DNA of 64,000 nt, from contig CP087220.1 in assembly GCA_020912385.1 (NCBI GenBank), positions 434,001 through 498,000 on the forward strand, written 5' to 3'. Position numbers and translations under genes: made by a program. Under the pieces are notes generated by a model. It was not told the DNA's origin. It did no database searches and was given only the letters and a program-made list of their open reading frames with translations. Below, piece after piece: positions 24,806 to 35,934 of the stretch. This DNA is from Neofusicoccum parvum. Lineage: Eukaryota; Ascomycota; Dothideomycetes; Botryosphaeriales; Botryosphaeriaceae. Numbering within the stretch: the first letter of the stretch is position 1; every line of letters begins with the position of its first letter.

Positions 24806-25527
24806 CATGACAAGCGGAAAAGGTTCATGTAGTATACCGCTCTTTCTCTGATCGGGATCTCGAGCAGACTTACTGTTCTCATAAAAGTTGAAACAATTAG
24901 TCACTATACCTTGTAGAGATGTTGGCGGTTGGTGAAATACACTGAAATGACCATCATTGTCAGGTGCGTGCTTGGATTACTTGAATACGATTCCTACGCG
25001 AGCCTGAAAAAACAGGACCACACAGCAACAGAAGACCACAAGACCATCGCCCGACTAATTGCAATCGTTCTCCCACTCCCCACCGCTGTCCTCGGACTCT
25101 TTTTCATCGTGACTATGCCACGATTAGATAGAAAAAGCCGGGGGTTAAAGTCAAAAATCACTATGGAGGTGCACTCAACTCATTCAGGAACGTATGCAAG
25201 TCAGCCAATCATCATAAAAGCTTTTGAGGTACACTAGACCGTTAAGAACTACTAGTATCCGAGCAAGGTAAGTAGAGACCCTCAGAAAGAGTGTCTGCGT
25301 AACAGAAGTACTTACGCTCTGGCGCCGGATTAGTCACTGCGGATAATTGATAATCCACAAATGACGGGCTCAGCTCGAACACGTCGCATCCCCGCACCTC
25401 GCACCTCAGATCATCACAGCACCCGAGAAGAGACATCACACTCGAGAAGCCACACTGCACCGTAGAAGGGCCACCGCATCTAAGAAGCATCGCCCTGGAG
25501 CGCAAGACCCCTCATACCGTCGGCACG
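24806..25527. other. Intergenic upstream of the ectodomain membrane protein
   Basis: 0.7 kb. A 102-codon open frame at 24929-25237 begins at a non-ATG codon and carries one hydrophobic stretch (LIAIVLPLPTAVLGLFFIV), but has no supporting splice or family signal. I do not call it. Confidence 0.4.
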
Positions 25528-27838
25528 ATGAGAACACCCAGAGCATGGCTCATGCTGCTGACGGCTGGGGCTTGTGGCGTGGCGGCGAAAGGTAATTCCC
25601 TCCAAATACTTCCATGGTCTTGGACATTAACACAACTACTGCAGAAGTGCTTTATGACACTAGCGTTGGTTCTGACAGGGATGGCTTCATCCTGACCCCC
25701 CAAGACAATCGCAATGGCTGGGTTAATCCTGAAGACTTGACTCCTATGCCACAGTGCATCATTCAGCAAGATACATCCCCCTGGCTGAGCACCATGACGG
25801 GATGTACCGGCAGGCGGTGCACCCGTCATTTCGGAGTCATCTGCACCCATCACCAATGGCTAACGCAGGCCAGCTGTCTCAGCACTGGATTTTCTTCCGA
25901 CCTTGTCAAAACTTATATCCCGTACTGCAGTAGATCGGTACTCGCCAAAGCACAGTTGTATCGGTGGATTCGCGAAACGACCGGTCGAACGTGGCTTGTT
26001 GATGTCGGCGACGCGAATGAGCTACAAAACCTCTCCCCGGCCTCCTTGTCTAGGGGATTTGCGGCAGTCAACGTGACATACAACGCACCAACATGCCTAA
26101 CAGACTCGGTCTCAGCTCTATCGCTGGAACCGTTCCAACATGTAATGTCCTCTTGTCGTTTCACAAGCACCACCCAGCATACCGGAAGAGCCGATCGACC
26201 TTGGGAGTATCGTGAAGACCTTAAGTCCATGGTCGCCCTGGATTTTGAAACTGTCGGTTACGATCTCACCCGAGGTAGGATCGAATATGGCGACTATTTC
26301 GACAAAGGATGCTTCTGCCGCGCCTTCACTATAGATGCCGAGAATGAACCCTGTTCAGGACCAGGACACTTGGAATGGACGCAGGAGAAGCTCTGGATAA
26401 ATGCCACCTGTGGGCCGACGTCTCTACCCAAAAATTGGGTAGATTCGCTCAAAATTATAGGATTCAGTTACATTCCCATCGAAGACTGGCATTGGCCCAC
26501 GTTTGTCAAGGGTATGCCGAAGCGGGTGACCGGGCCATCTGATCATTGCGCAACCGATGCTTGTGGGCTGGACTCTAGCGGCTACTGCAAAGTCAAGCGC
26601 ACGGTTGACAGGGCTTGCATCTGCCGCAACATGAACTTCGAAACCTGCGGGGATTCATGCCAGAATTTCGAGACCCGAATAGCCTATGTAAAGTGGCTCC
26701 ACAGCCTTTGTGGCGATGTGCAGGACTGGCACGGTCTCCCAGATGATTGGCGCCAGTTGGCCGCTCCCACCGCCCGCGACATGATTCCATGGCAATGGAC
26801 TATCAAATCGCCCAATGATCGGAACAAATGTGCCTCGGATGAGTGGAAGCTCGGAAGCTTCGTCCTTGTCAATGCAGCAACTTTTCTTGGCGCATTATAC
26901 GGTCGAGGAGTAGGAATACATCGATTCGCACATCGCTTTCCACGGCTCCCGTACCCGTCGTCTTGGTTCTCCACGGGGATGTTGATCGCCGCTCTCCAGC
27001 TGCTGGCGAACTTGGTCAACACCGTTCTTATCCAGGGAACACCTGGTTATGAAGACATTCCCGTTACCCAATTGATGCTTCTCTGGTGCTCAATGCCTCG
27101 GCTCGCTTGGCTGACGTTTTTGATGATTGTTCTACAACCCTTCCACGCAATCGATTTCTCTGCAGCCAAGTCTTCTCTGTTTGCGGAAATCATCCTGCAG
27201 GCTTCATCGGCGTATTATATGGTTCTCACCGTCAATTATGGTCGCAAACACAACTTCTATCTTGGGAGTCTAGAAACCGCGGAACGAGGACAATCGGCAA
27301 AAATCATGTATGCTGGGGCACTGTTGTGGCTTTTTGTCATTACCGCAGCGTTCCTTTGGTCAATCCGGATTGCACATCGGATGAATAGGGTCACTGGGTC
27401 CGGTGGTCACGATGTACAAAAGCGGCAGAGAAGCAGTTTCGATGAACCTTGCACATGGCTTGGGGATTGGTTGGAAAAATTTTGGATGGACAAGAGCAAC
27501 GCGAAGGCCTCAGGAGAAACATCGTCGTTGGTTGGCGGGGAAAGAAATTACACGACGATGTATGGCACTCTCCCTGTTCAAAGCCAAGATGACCTGGGTT
27601 TACGAAAAGAGCTGGCGAAACTATATGCGATCACGGCCATGAGCATGCTCCTTCTTTGGTCTGCACAATGGGCCTTTTGGGGTGGTTTTATTGGTCTAAG
27701 TTCGGAAAAGTACGTATTCATCCATAGCCTTTGGTCATGCAGCTAACGGTCCTTAGTTTCTGCCCCCCTGGACTTGGGCTCCTCACAGCCGTCTGGATTG
27801 TCTTCTCGTTGGCAAGCACTGCCGTTAGTTTAGGGTGA
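25528..27838 (+). CDS. Fungal membrane protein: signal peptide, Cys-rich ectodomain, about seven helices
   Basis: Exons 25528..25591, 25645..27709 and 27757..27838 give 736 residues. Exon 1 encodes a signal peptide (MRTPRAWLMLLTAGACGVAA). Residues about 22-420 form an extracellular part with many Cys, the densest cluster being CKVKRTVDRACICRNMNF and the following C-x-x-x-C. From about residue 425 there are about seven hydrophobic helices, the last (GLLTAVWIVFSLASTAVSL) ending at the stop codon. The last intron restores FCPPGLG just before helix 7. The layout, large ectodomain then seven helices, is receptor-like, but the family has no known function that I can name. It lies in the same direction as the rhodopsin-like gene, 0.7 kb downstream. 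Confidence 0.82.
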
Positions 27839-28168
27839 CCCAGAGGTCGTGCCGTCCTGCAAAGCAGCTGGGACGTCGGAGTGCCGATAGTGGGACCAGG
27901 ACTAGAGTCCAAATGGTTTGCTAAATCCACTTTAGGGTTGAAGTTGAAGACCACTGCCAAGCATGTAGTCAGATTGAATTCGGAAGGAGACTAGCATCAG
28001 TCTGAGTCATTTAGAAAGCAGCACTTTGATGAAACTGATTAATGGGATAATCCGTTGAATTCAAATAAAGACCGGCTGAAGTTTGAAATCAAAGTCGCGG
28101 ACAAAGAGAAGCAGGCTTCCATAGTATACCAGGCAAACAGGCAGTTGTATGCAGACAGATAGCCAGAA
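27839..28168. other. Intergenic, convergent 3' flanks
   Basis: 330 bases between two stop codons, AT-rich in its second half, with an AATAAAG at about 28065-28071. No gene seen. Confidence 0.45.
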
Positions 28169-28966
28169 TCACTCTAGCTTGAAGTCGTTTCCTTCATTTT
28201 CACCCCAGCCCAAGTCGAATTCCCCGCTTAATATATAGCGTTCATAAAATTCTTGAGTCCTATTTGTGAATTTTTTTCGCCTCAGCAGGTCCCTACGAAC
28301 CCTGAGAAAGCTCAAAAGAGGGTCGTTGAACTGATCACGCACTGCCAGGGACAACCTTTCGCAGAAGGTCTCACAGTTGAATTCGAGGACGTCATAGGTG
28401 TTTGCGCGCTGGAGTTTCTCCGCTGTCAGACCAAAAAAGTAGCTTTGTCAGCCCTCATCTGCATTGCTTATTTTTGTCGAGTATTTGGTGTCATTGAACA
28501 TACCTTTGTCCTGAATTTGCGCGTATGTGTGTGTCGTAGAGGTACCTGCTTCGAAGCTCGAAGTGTCGTCATACCACCACTCAACACCCTCCTCTTTGAG
28601 TGCACCTTCTTTCCTGTCTGCATCTGTGAAGCTCCATGCTTTGCCTTTGAATTGATCTGTGCTTCCGTCCCTTTCCAAGACGATCAGGCGGCAGTGGCGA
28701 AATTTGGCCGCAATAGTGTGGTAGCGATAGCCGGCGCGTTTGAGGGCCGACTTCAGAGCGTCGTAGTACGCCACAGCATTGGTTATGAAGGAGTTTTCTT
28801 CCCCATTGCTAGGTTTGTTGAACTCCCAGATGTCAAACCATTCATATGGCTGCTGGTATTCAAAAAGGACAAAGTACCTGCCCGGATGCTCGAATCGAGG
28901 CGGGTATTTAGCGATCACCTCAATCACTTTGGTGTGTGGATGTCCTTGTGGTGTAGAAGTCTCCAT
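28169..28966 (-). CDS. LRAT/NlpC-P60-like (permuted papain fold) protein, putative
   Basis: Exons 28966..28504 and 28422..28169 give 238 residues; the 81-base intron (GTATGT...CTGACAG) is fixed by phase, since an earlier AG would run into a stop. The middle reads KFRHCRLIVLERDGS (His91) and, after the splice, YDVLEFNCETFCERL (Asn170-Cys171). In LRAT-type proteins the catalytic His lies in an R/H-H-W-x-x-Y/V strand and the Cys in a conserved NCEHF motif; the spacing of about 80 residues agrees. This suggests a thiol acyltransferase, lipase or peptidase fold. Assignment rests on these two motifs only. The C-terminal third is charged. It lies head-to-head with a HET-domain gene, 586 bases between the start codons. 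Confidence 0.62.
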
Positions 28967-29552
28967 TGTAAGTGCGTCGAGATATCTTTTGGTGATCAAC
29001 TTATTGCAAGTAAGTGTGTGTTCGAGGACGGGGTAATCCTTTGTTCATTGTCTCTAGCGGGTCCGTGTAAATAAGAGGGGATGTTCCTATGAGGCAGCAT
29101 TGCCACTGCTTGTTCTCCAGTTGGCTAGCCGCTAGCAAGCCCATCCAATAGCAATTGAACAACTCAGAAGAAATTCCGCTATTCCGTAGTGTATGCAAAC
29201 TTGGTGCACGGCCTGGAGGTGTTACTGGACCATCTCAGAAGCGCCCCCACTGCTGCCTAAAACCCTTTATAACTAGTGCCCGCCTCGTCCTAGCCTTGCT
29301 GGATAGCTCTCCAAAAGTACACTGGCTTCTTCGTCGTGGCGTAAATGAATTGGATGTAGCATTCTCTTAGCGCTCCAATAACTTTTTAACTCGGATTCAA
29401 TAGGAATAACGCAGGGCTGACCGGTCTGTAAGGCTGCAAATGCCGAATCTTCTTGCAGGTCTCGCGCCCGCCCACCCAAACATAGAAGAAGCTACAAAAT
29501 GTAGGGCTAGTTCCACGTAGCGGACACTCTTCATCAAATCCACCTCCTAAAA
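28967..29552. promoter_or_regulatory. Divergent region between LRAT-like and HET genes
   Basis: 586 bases holding both promoters. No further gene supported; a short minus-strand open frame at 29001-29198 could be leader but lacks a usable splice to the LRAT-like gene. Confidence 0.4.
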
Positions 29553-31577
29553 ATGGCCCAAATAATCAACAAAAGCAGATCATACTACAAACGGATTGGA
29601 AATACCAGCAGAGATATACGCGTACTCACTTTACTTCCAGGAATGTGGGATGATACCGTTCGATGTCTTTTGAGAGTTGTGTCATTGGATGCCCTTCCAG
29701 AATATGAAGCTCTCTCTTATGCGTGGGGAATTGAAACTAACAAGAAACGCATCTTTGTTGAAGATTGCGCAGTTGACATCTTCAGCAACCTCGAAGAAGC
29801 CTTGAGGTACCTGCGTAAAGAAAGGGACCAGCTTTTATTATGGGCAGATGCGATCTGCATTGACCAGGAAAACACCGAAGAGAAAACACATCAAGTGGAG
29901 CTTATGGGAGAAATCTACCGAAATTGCTCTGGTGTGTTCATTTGGTTGGGGGTTCCAAATCGATTTCGGACACGAGAACAGGCGATGGGATCTCTCCGAC
30001 AGGTTCACCATGTCTTGAGGAGGCCAAAGATCGGGAAGCAGAGCACTCTGCCGAGGTCATTTTTGAGTAGAAGACTTGGTACGTAGGATTTCTTCTGGCT
30101 TATGAAGGAGGTAACATCACGACGTGCTAACCGAGACGTAGAAGGTGTGGAAGGAGATCACATAGACACAGATCCATACGCCTTTGTCCATCATTTCGCC
30201 GCCAATAAGCATTTGTTCGACCTCCCCGGTCATCGAAGTTCAAGAAGAAAGGAGCAAAATACCGTATTCTCAGCGAACCCTGCATTCTCCGCCATGTGGG
30301 ATGGCTTCGTCGACGTCATGCAAAGCCCATGGTGGACCCGCTTCTGGGTCGTTCAAGAATGCCTTTTACCACCAAAAGCAACCGTTGTCTTCGGCCACTG
30401 GCGAATCCCTTGGGACACGCTGAAAGTTGCAGAGCAAAACCATCGTCAGCACATCCTGACCTGCTGCTCCGCAGCGTGGAAGGCTTTCCCGAAACGATAC
30501 GCCTTCTACCCCGACCGCCTCATCTCTGACACCCGGACAGCTGCCGACAGAGGAAAGGGAGCTTTCTACGACCTTGACAGAGCACTGCGCGCGTACCGGC
30601 ACAGAGACTGCCAGAACCCGCGCGACAAGGTGTTCGGAATCCTGGGCCTGGTGGACCGATCCAAGTATCCGCAGCTGAGGCCCGACTACTCGCTCAGCGT
30701 CCGCGACGTGTACGTCCAGGCCATGGAAGCCATACTCGGAGAGGGGGAGGGAAGCTTGCGGTGCCTGACCGGCTCCGGTTTCAACTCGCAGCAGCAGCAG
30801 CAGCAGCAGCGCATGCTCCCGTCGTGGGTGCGGGATCTCGCCGCCTGCCCGGACCACGAGATCCTCTTCCACGAGATGGCGCGGCTGGAGGCGTATCCCC
30901 TCTACAACGCATCTGCGGCAGACGCGCCACCTGTGAAGCCGTGTTTCTCAGAAGACGGGGGCCTGTGCGTCAAAGGTCGGGTGGTTGACGAGATCGAGAA
31001 AGTCGGCCCCGCGATCCTGCATAGAGAGTTGAAGCACATCATGCTGGTGCTGGGCGACTGGCATCGCGCAGCCGGGCTCAAAGTGCTGCGTAGCCCAGCG
31101 GCGCTGGAAGATGACCGCAAGCAACAGGCGTTTTGGCGGACAGTCGTCGGAGACGTTGTGCCGGACGGTGATGAACGCGGGTGGCGACGGCTCGCGCCGC
31201 ATGATTGGAAGGATTATGGCCGGTGGTTGTTCAGCATGAAGAAGGCGAGGACGAAAGCGCTGTTTGGATGGAAGACGGAACCGCCGTTTGAGGCGAGATT
31301 TGTGAAGGCGATGCTCTCCGCGGTATACGGTAGAGCGCTGTTTGTCACGAGGAAAGGCCGTATCGGCCTTTGTTATCCTGAAACGCGGGTGGGAGATGAG
31401 GTTTGGGTTCTGCATGGAGGTAGGGTTTCTTTCGTTCTTCGTCCTGCTGATGATGCAGGTGGGGATGCCATGCCGAATTCGTCCTATACATTCGTTGGAG
31501 ATAGCTACTTGGATGGCTCCATGGATTGCGGTGAGATAAGGAGCTACTCTGAACTCCAGGAAATTAAACTGAAATAG
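29553..31577 (+). CDS. HET-domain (heterokaryon incompatibility) protein 1
   Basis: Exons 29553..30078 and 30142..31577 give 653 residues; the intron (GTACGT...TAG, 63 bases) rejoins a split Glu codon. HET-domain motifs are clear: LPEYEALSYAWG at about 47-58, LLLWADAICIDQEN at about 93-106 and PWWTRFWVVQECLLPP after the intron. The C terminus shows the usual VGDEVWVLHGGRVSFVLRP and YTFVGDSYLDGSM. HET proteins trigger cell death on recognition of non-self; the domain is considered a distant relative of TIR. A run of seven CAG codons lies in a loop. No NACHT or repeat domain is attached. It belongs to the same subfamily as the HET gene at 45764-47755. Confidence 0.93.
30789..30809 (+). repeat. 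CAG trinucleotide run (7 units, poly-Gln)
   Basis: Seven uninterrupted CAG codons inside the first HET gene encode Gln7 in a presumed loop before MLPSWVRDL. Such pure runs tend to vary in length between isolates (inference). Confidence 0.9.
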
Positions 31578-32013
31578 CACATTCTTTGGAATCTACCTTT
31601 GTTACGCGGACTGCCATTAGGCTCTTTTGGTGCATGGGCAAGCGTTTATGAGCGGATCATAATTTTCCATATGCGGGCAGACGGGAAGGAGAGCAGGCTC
31701 AAAGGCCTTTCTGATAGCTTGTAGGCTATCCTGACAATGGCTTGATGACTCATAGATCGTTGAGAATGGAGTACTATTTGAGTAACGCTTTTCTTCCTCC
31801 ATCCGCTGATCTTCAGTGTAGCACCGTCTGCGGCGGAAAAATATCCGCCAGTAGATCGTCGCTCCGCTCATCGACAGGCATTCTCCATGTTTACCCCACA
31901 TCAAAGTCTGCTCAATTTCACTGGCCTTAAATAGAGAGAGTCGTACTACTCAATTGCTCGTGGACTTTCTCGCGTTTAAAGTCGTGTGGTAACGTGACGT
32001 CGATTTGTGCACC
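31578..32013. other. Intergenic between HET 1 and the lactonase gene
   Basis: 436 bases. No coding signal. The last 100 bases are the lactonase promoter and leader. Confidence 0.45.
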
Positions 32014-33369
32014 ATGGTCTTGCTTCCATTTCTCGCAACGCTTGCCGTTGGTCCGGCCTGCGCTGCTTCTGAGTTCTTCAAGGCACTACCGGATGGATAC
32101 GACGGACCTAATTCATCTTGGGCTTGGCTGTCTTACGATAATCCCGACTTTGCCGTCCTGCCGGGTCACTTCAATCGATCCATTTTCGACGCCCCTGCAG
32201 CCACCAACGTGACGGATCCAGGGCTCGCAGCAGCGTGAGCAGATCCCAGTATGAAGAATTCAAAAGCATAAAAGTGCTTACAAGTCTCAGAAACCAATTC
32301 CTAAACACCACCAACTTCGTGGCCTACGACGAGGCCTTCTTCGACATCATTGGGCCGGAAGCGACCATCACCCACGTGCAAAGCCTCCCCTACCAGATCC
32401 ACGAAGCACCATGCCTTATTCCCGGCACCAAGGACCTCTTCTTTGTTGAATGGGGTCTCCCCGGTGGAGACAACGGCCAGCATACCTGGCAATACCTGCT
32501 CAACACCGAAACCAACGAACTCCGCAACATCACCACGGACCCTCCAACCGTCAACGTCCACGGCTGCGTCGCGCACAACGGATCTCTCTACATTGTCACC
32601 GACGGCGGCCTGAACGAGACCGGCTACTTCGCCCACGTCGACCCCGCAACCTGGAAGCGGACCACGCTCCTGAACCACTACTACGAGCAGCCGTTCCTGG
32701 GCTTCAACGACATCGCCGTCGACCCGTCCGGCAACTTCTACCTCACCGACAGCAAATCCGCCTGGGTAAGCAAAGAATAGCACCCATCCACCCTCACCAA
32801 AAAAAAAAAGAATCCCCAAACTGACCACCACGCCCCCTCCGCAGGGCCGCTCCGTCGTCCCGTGGACGCCGCCCACGAACCCAGGCACGTACTTCATCGA
32901 CGGCCGCACGCTGCGGCCCAAGCTGGTACAGCTGACGACGGGCAACGCGAACGGCGTAGCCGTGTCTCCCGACGGCGGCACCGTCTACCTCGCCGACACG
33001 GGCGCCGCCGGCTTCCCGGGCCAGCCGCGCTCCGGGCTGGGCCCGCGCGGCCTGTGGGCGTTCGACGTGGCGCGGACGGCCGCTGGCGCGATGGTGCCGG
33101 TGCTGAACGGCCGCCGGCTGCTGAACAACCCGATCGCGTACACGTATGATGGGTTGCGCGTGAGTCGGGAGGGGTGGGTGTGGGCGGGGGCGGGGGATGG
33201 GGTTGATGTGCTGGATCCGGTGACAGGGTTGGCGCTGGGGAGTGTGAGGGTGGGTGGGGGGAGGAATGTGGCGGTGTCGTTGGCGCTGGGGAGGCATGAG
33301 CTGTGGATTGTGGGTGCGGGTGGGGTGTGGCGGGTCAGCGGTGTGAAGGCGGCGTTGAGTGGTGAGTGA
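32014..33369 (+). CDS. Secreted SMP-30/gluconolactonase-like beta-propeller (lactonohydrolase type)
   Basis: Exons 32014..32234, 32291..32765 and 32845..33369 give 406 residues. The start has a good context (caccATGg) and begins a signal peptide (MVLLPFLATLAVGPACAA). Propeller motifs follow: HEAPCLIPGTKDLFFVEWG, VNVHGCVAHNGSLYIVTDGG, GFNDIAVDPSGNFYLTDS and NGVAVSPDGGTVYLADTG, the metal-site strands of SMP-30 and fungal lactonohydrolases. Several N-x-S/T sites fit secretion. Members hydrolyse aldono-, pantoyl- or other lactones with a divalent metal; the substrate is unknown. The second intron contains a run of 11 A. The last exon is extremely GC-rich with G runs on the coding strand. Confidence 0.88.
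33167..33202 (+). other. G-run cluster, quadruplex-forming candidate
   Basis: At least six runs of three or more G within 36 bases on the coding strand of the last lactonase exon. Confidence 0.6.
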
Positions 33370-33644
33370 GGAGAGGAGAGGGGAGGTCGTAGTGTGGATT
33401 GGTGGAGCTCAAGGGTTGGCAGCGGGAAAGGAGTAATGTAGATGCTGCTTCGGCAAGAACGGCATGGCCTGATCAGCTAAATAGCGAAACCGCAAAAGTT
33501 CATCGAAGTCGAGCATGACCAAATCTTGTGACAGTGATCTACACAAGCTCATGTGGATCAATGAGGAAAACGCGAAAGTGAAGTTCATTGGAAATTCATT
33601 CAAAGCTTGGTATCTGCGCTACAAATACAAACACTCTTTCAATA

Positions 33645-35441
33645 TCAACGATACGCCACCCCCTTCTCAGGTCTCCCCGTCTCATCCTCATCCCCAAATC
33701 CCAAACTCCCTCTCCTCCCGCCTTCCTCAAAAATCCCACTCATATCCCGCAACTCCCCAAACGACACCTCCTGCTCCACCATCCCCAACCCCATCCTCCC
33801 CACCATCTTCTCCCTCCTCCCACCCTCCCCACCCCACCCCACCACCCCCCCATCCGCCCCACCCCGCCGCCCCGACCCCCGCGCAAGCACACCATACCTC
33901 ACCCTCACGCCCCCCACCTCGCGCACCACATCCCTCGCCTCCCCACCCCCCTCCACGCCCTCCAGCAGCGGCGCCCGAAACGCGCGCGCCACCTCGAGCG
34001 GGCTCAGCGAGACGCGCCGGCCCAGCCGCCACCAGCCGACGAACAGCGGCAGCACGGCCGCGGCGTCGACCAGCATGACAACCATTGCGGCGGCCAGGAA
34101 GCGCGGGTGCGAGACGTACGCGGTGCGGGCGGCGGTCTGGCGGGCGGGGGCGCGCTGGGCGGCGTCGCTGGAGACGGCGATGGCGGAGCGGAAGGCGAGG
34201 GCGCGGGCGGCGGAGAGGATGTCCGGGATGGGGTTGGACCAGGTGAGCGTGCAGTCTGGGGTGGTGGGGGGGAGGGCGTGGGTGTAGGTGATGGGGCCGG
34301 TGGAGGCGATGGTCCAGGGGGGGGAGGTGGAGGGGGTGTGGGTGAGGTTGATGGTGCTGTGGAAGAGGTCGTGCAGGGCGGTGACGAAGCCCTGGAGGGT
34401 GTGGGGGTCGGAGGGGGGTGGGGATTGGAGGGCGATGGTGTCGTTGTGGGTGCTGGGGAGGAGCGTGGTGGTTCCGTTTTGGAGGGATACCGGGTAGTTG
34501 ACGATGGCGGCGCGGAGGACGCAGGTTGTGACGGCCAAGTCGCCGATGCAGGAGGGGGATGGTTTGTAGGAGACGGTGATGTTGAAGGTACTGCTATCAC
34601 GGGCAGGGTCGAAGGAGAAGTTGGCGCCGCCAGCAAAGAAAGTCGTTGTGTTGGTATTGTTGACGGTTTCGTTGACGAAGTCGTAGCTCGAAGTGGTGTT
34701 TGAGCAAGCGATATCGAAGCCCGGGCCAACGAAGCTGGTTCTGCATGCCCCTTCGCAGCCGCTGTAGTCAAGATCGATCTCTTTTCGGGTCTTGTAGCCT
34801 CGGACGACCTGCGAGAATTGGTAGGTAGGGAGGGGTTCGGGACCAGTGCCGTTTGCCGAAAACCCGGATGGAAAGGGCTCAGGAGACAGAGAAGCTGATA
34901 CGACGATATCTTGGGCTGTCGGTATTGTCGCGACGGACGTGGCATGCTGGAGCAGTGGGACGGCTATGCAAGCTACAGAAGTCACGATACGAGCAAGCGC
35001 CACAGCACTGAAGCTTTTCCCAGCGCGAGACGCGTCAAGAACGCTCTGTCCATGGGCCCATGTTTCGTGCAGCTGGCTGAGTGTTGCTCCTCTCAATGCC
35101 TTCTTCCACCAGGCATATTTGACGCCCTCCATGAGCGCATACTGCATCGCGACGTGGTTTGCGGTTGCAAAAATGGCCAGGACGACAGTTGGCTGGAACG
35201 GGGTGTTCCTGGAGGGCCACTGATCGACTTCTACGCCATTGGATGATGCAAGCGTGGCGGCGGCAGCCACTGCGCAGAGGACCGCGATTAAAAGCGCTGA
35301 AAGACCGAGGAAAGGCAGTCTTTTCCAGAGTCCGGGCTGCCACACCCGTTCGACACGTTGCTGTTGCGGTTTAAAGGAGAGATGGAAATTCATGGTGAAG
35401 CTCAAGACGCTGGACGATCGGGCTGGCGATAGGCACTTCAT
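33645..35441 (-). CDS. Polytopic membrane glycoprotein, DUF3176-like, function unknown
   Basis: Single exon. From the first in-frame ATG (35441) it has 598 residues; a second ATG at 35393 (context accATGa) gives 582 and is equally likely. An N-terminal helix (LPFLGLSALLIAVLCAVAAAATLA) is followed by PTVVLAIFATANHVAMQYALMEGVKYAWWKKALRG and LARIVTSVACIAVPLLQHAT, the usual three-helix front of fungal DUF3176-like proteins. A long luminal/extracellular part has many N-x-S/T sites and Cys. A last helix (FLAAAMVVMLVDAAAVLPLFVGWW) precedes a cytosolic Gly/Arg-rich tail. The tail is encoded by dense C runs on the + strand. Family placement is by topology and motifs, so moderate. Confidence 0.75.
   Translation of the reverse strand: MKCLSPARSSSVLSFTMNFHLSFKPQQQRVERVWQPGLWKRLPFLGLSALLIAVLCAVAAAATLASSNGVEVDQWPSRNTPFQPTVVLAIFATANHVAMQYALMEGVKYAWWKKALRGATLSQLHETWAHGQSVLDASRAGKSFSAVALARIVTSVACIAVPLLQHATSVATIPTAQDIVVSASLSPEPFPSGFSANGTGPEPLPTYQFSQVVRGYKTRKEIDLDYSGCEGACRTSFVGPGFDIACSNTTSSYDFVNETVNNTNTTTFFAGGANFSFDPARDSSTFNITVSYKPSPSCIGDLAVTTCVLRAAIVNYPVSLQNGTTTLLPSTHNDTIALQSPPPSDPHTLQGFVTALHDLFHSTINLTHTPSTSPPWTIASTGPITYTHALPPTTPDCTLTWSNPIPDILSAARALAFRSAIAVSSDAAQRAPARQTAARTAYVSHPRFLAAAMVVMLVDAAAVLPLFVGWWRLGRRVSLSPLEVARAFRAPLLEGVEGGGEARDVVREVGGVRVRYGVLARGSGRRGGADGGVVGWGGEGGRREKMVGRMGLGMVEQEVSFGELRDMSGIFEEGGRRGSLGFGDEDETGRPEKGVAYR
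33812..33880 (-). other. G-run cluster on the minus strand, quadruplex-forming candidate
   Basis: About ten C runs of three to seven on the + strand, hence G runs on the sense strand of the glycoprotein gene tail. A second set lies on the + strand near 34317-34342. Confidence 0.55.
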
Positions 35442-35934
35442 TTTATCTGCCCATGCCACGCAAACTTCGCCCAGCACTTGGGGTTGGCGCCAGCGCGAAC
35501 GGCTGCAGAATACACGCCCGTCGTGTCTGAACAACTGCCCATCTGAGGAGGCAGGCCGCTGCTGCACCAATGGGCGTTCAAGTAGTGCATGCAGCCTGGA
35601 AGGGTTCCGGAAGGCTGGTAAAGAGGGAGCTGCAGGGCCAAGGCCGAGCGCAAAAATAACATGCTCGCGTTACATCAAACGTATGTGTAACCAAACCCCC
35701 CTGTGGCAGTGGATGCTCAGCTGGCTGGGCAGTTTGATGGCCCACGCAGCCGACTCCCTATCACTTCTGCTTCACGGGCACCGCACCAGTCGCACCATCT
35801 ATTTTCGAGCGTGTGTCCAGCTTCTAAACCTCAGTCAGCCGCTGGCCCCCACAGCATGCGCGTGCGAACCCCGCTTTTCCCTCGCCCCCATCTTCGTCTT
35901 CTTGGGTGCCTGGCTCAGCCACCCCCCGTCCAAC
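35442..35934. promoter_or_regulatory. Divergent region between the glycoprotein and HET 2 genes
   Basis: 493 bases. The HET 2 frame stays open through this whole stretch and 200 bases beyond, so a longer N terminus cannot be excluded, but the segment has no domain character. Confidence 0.4.
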
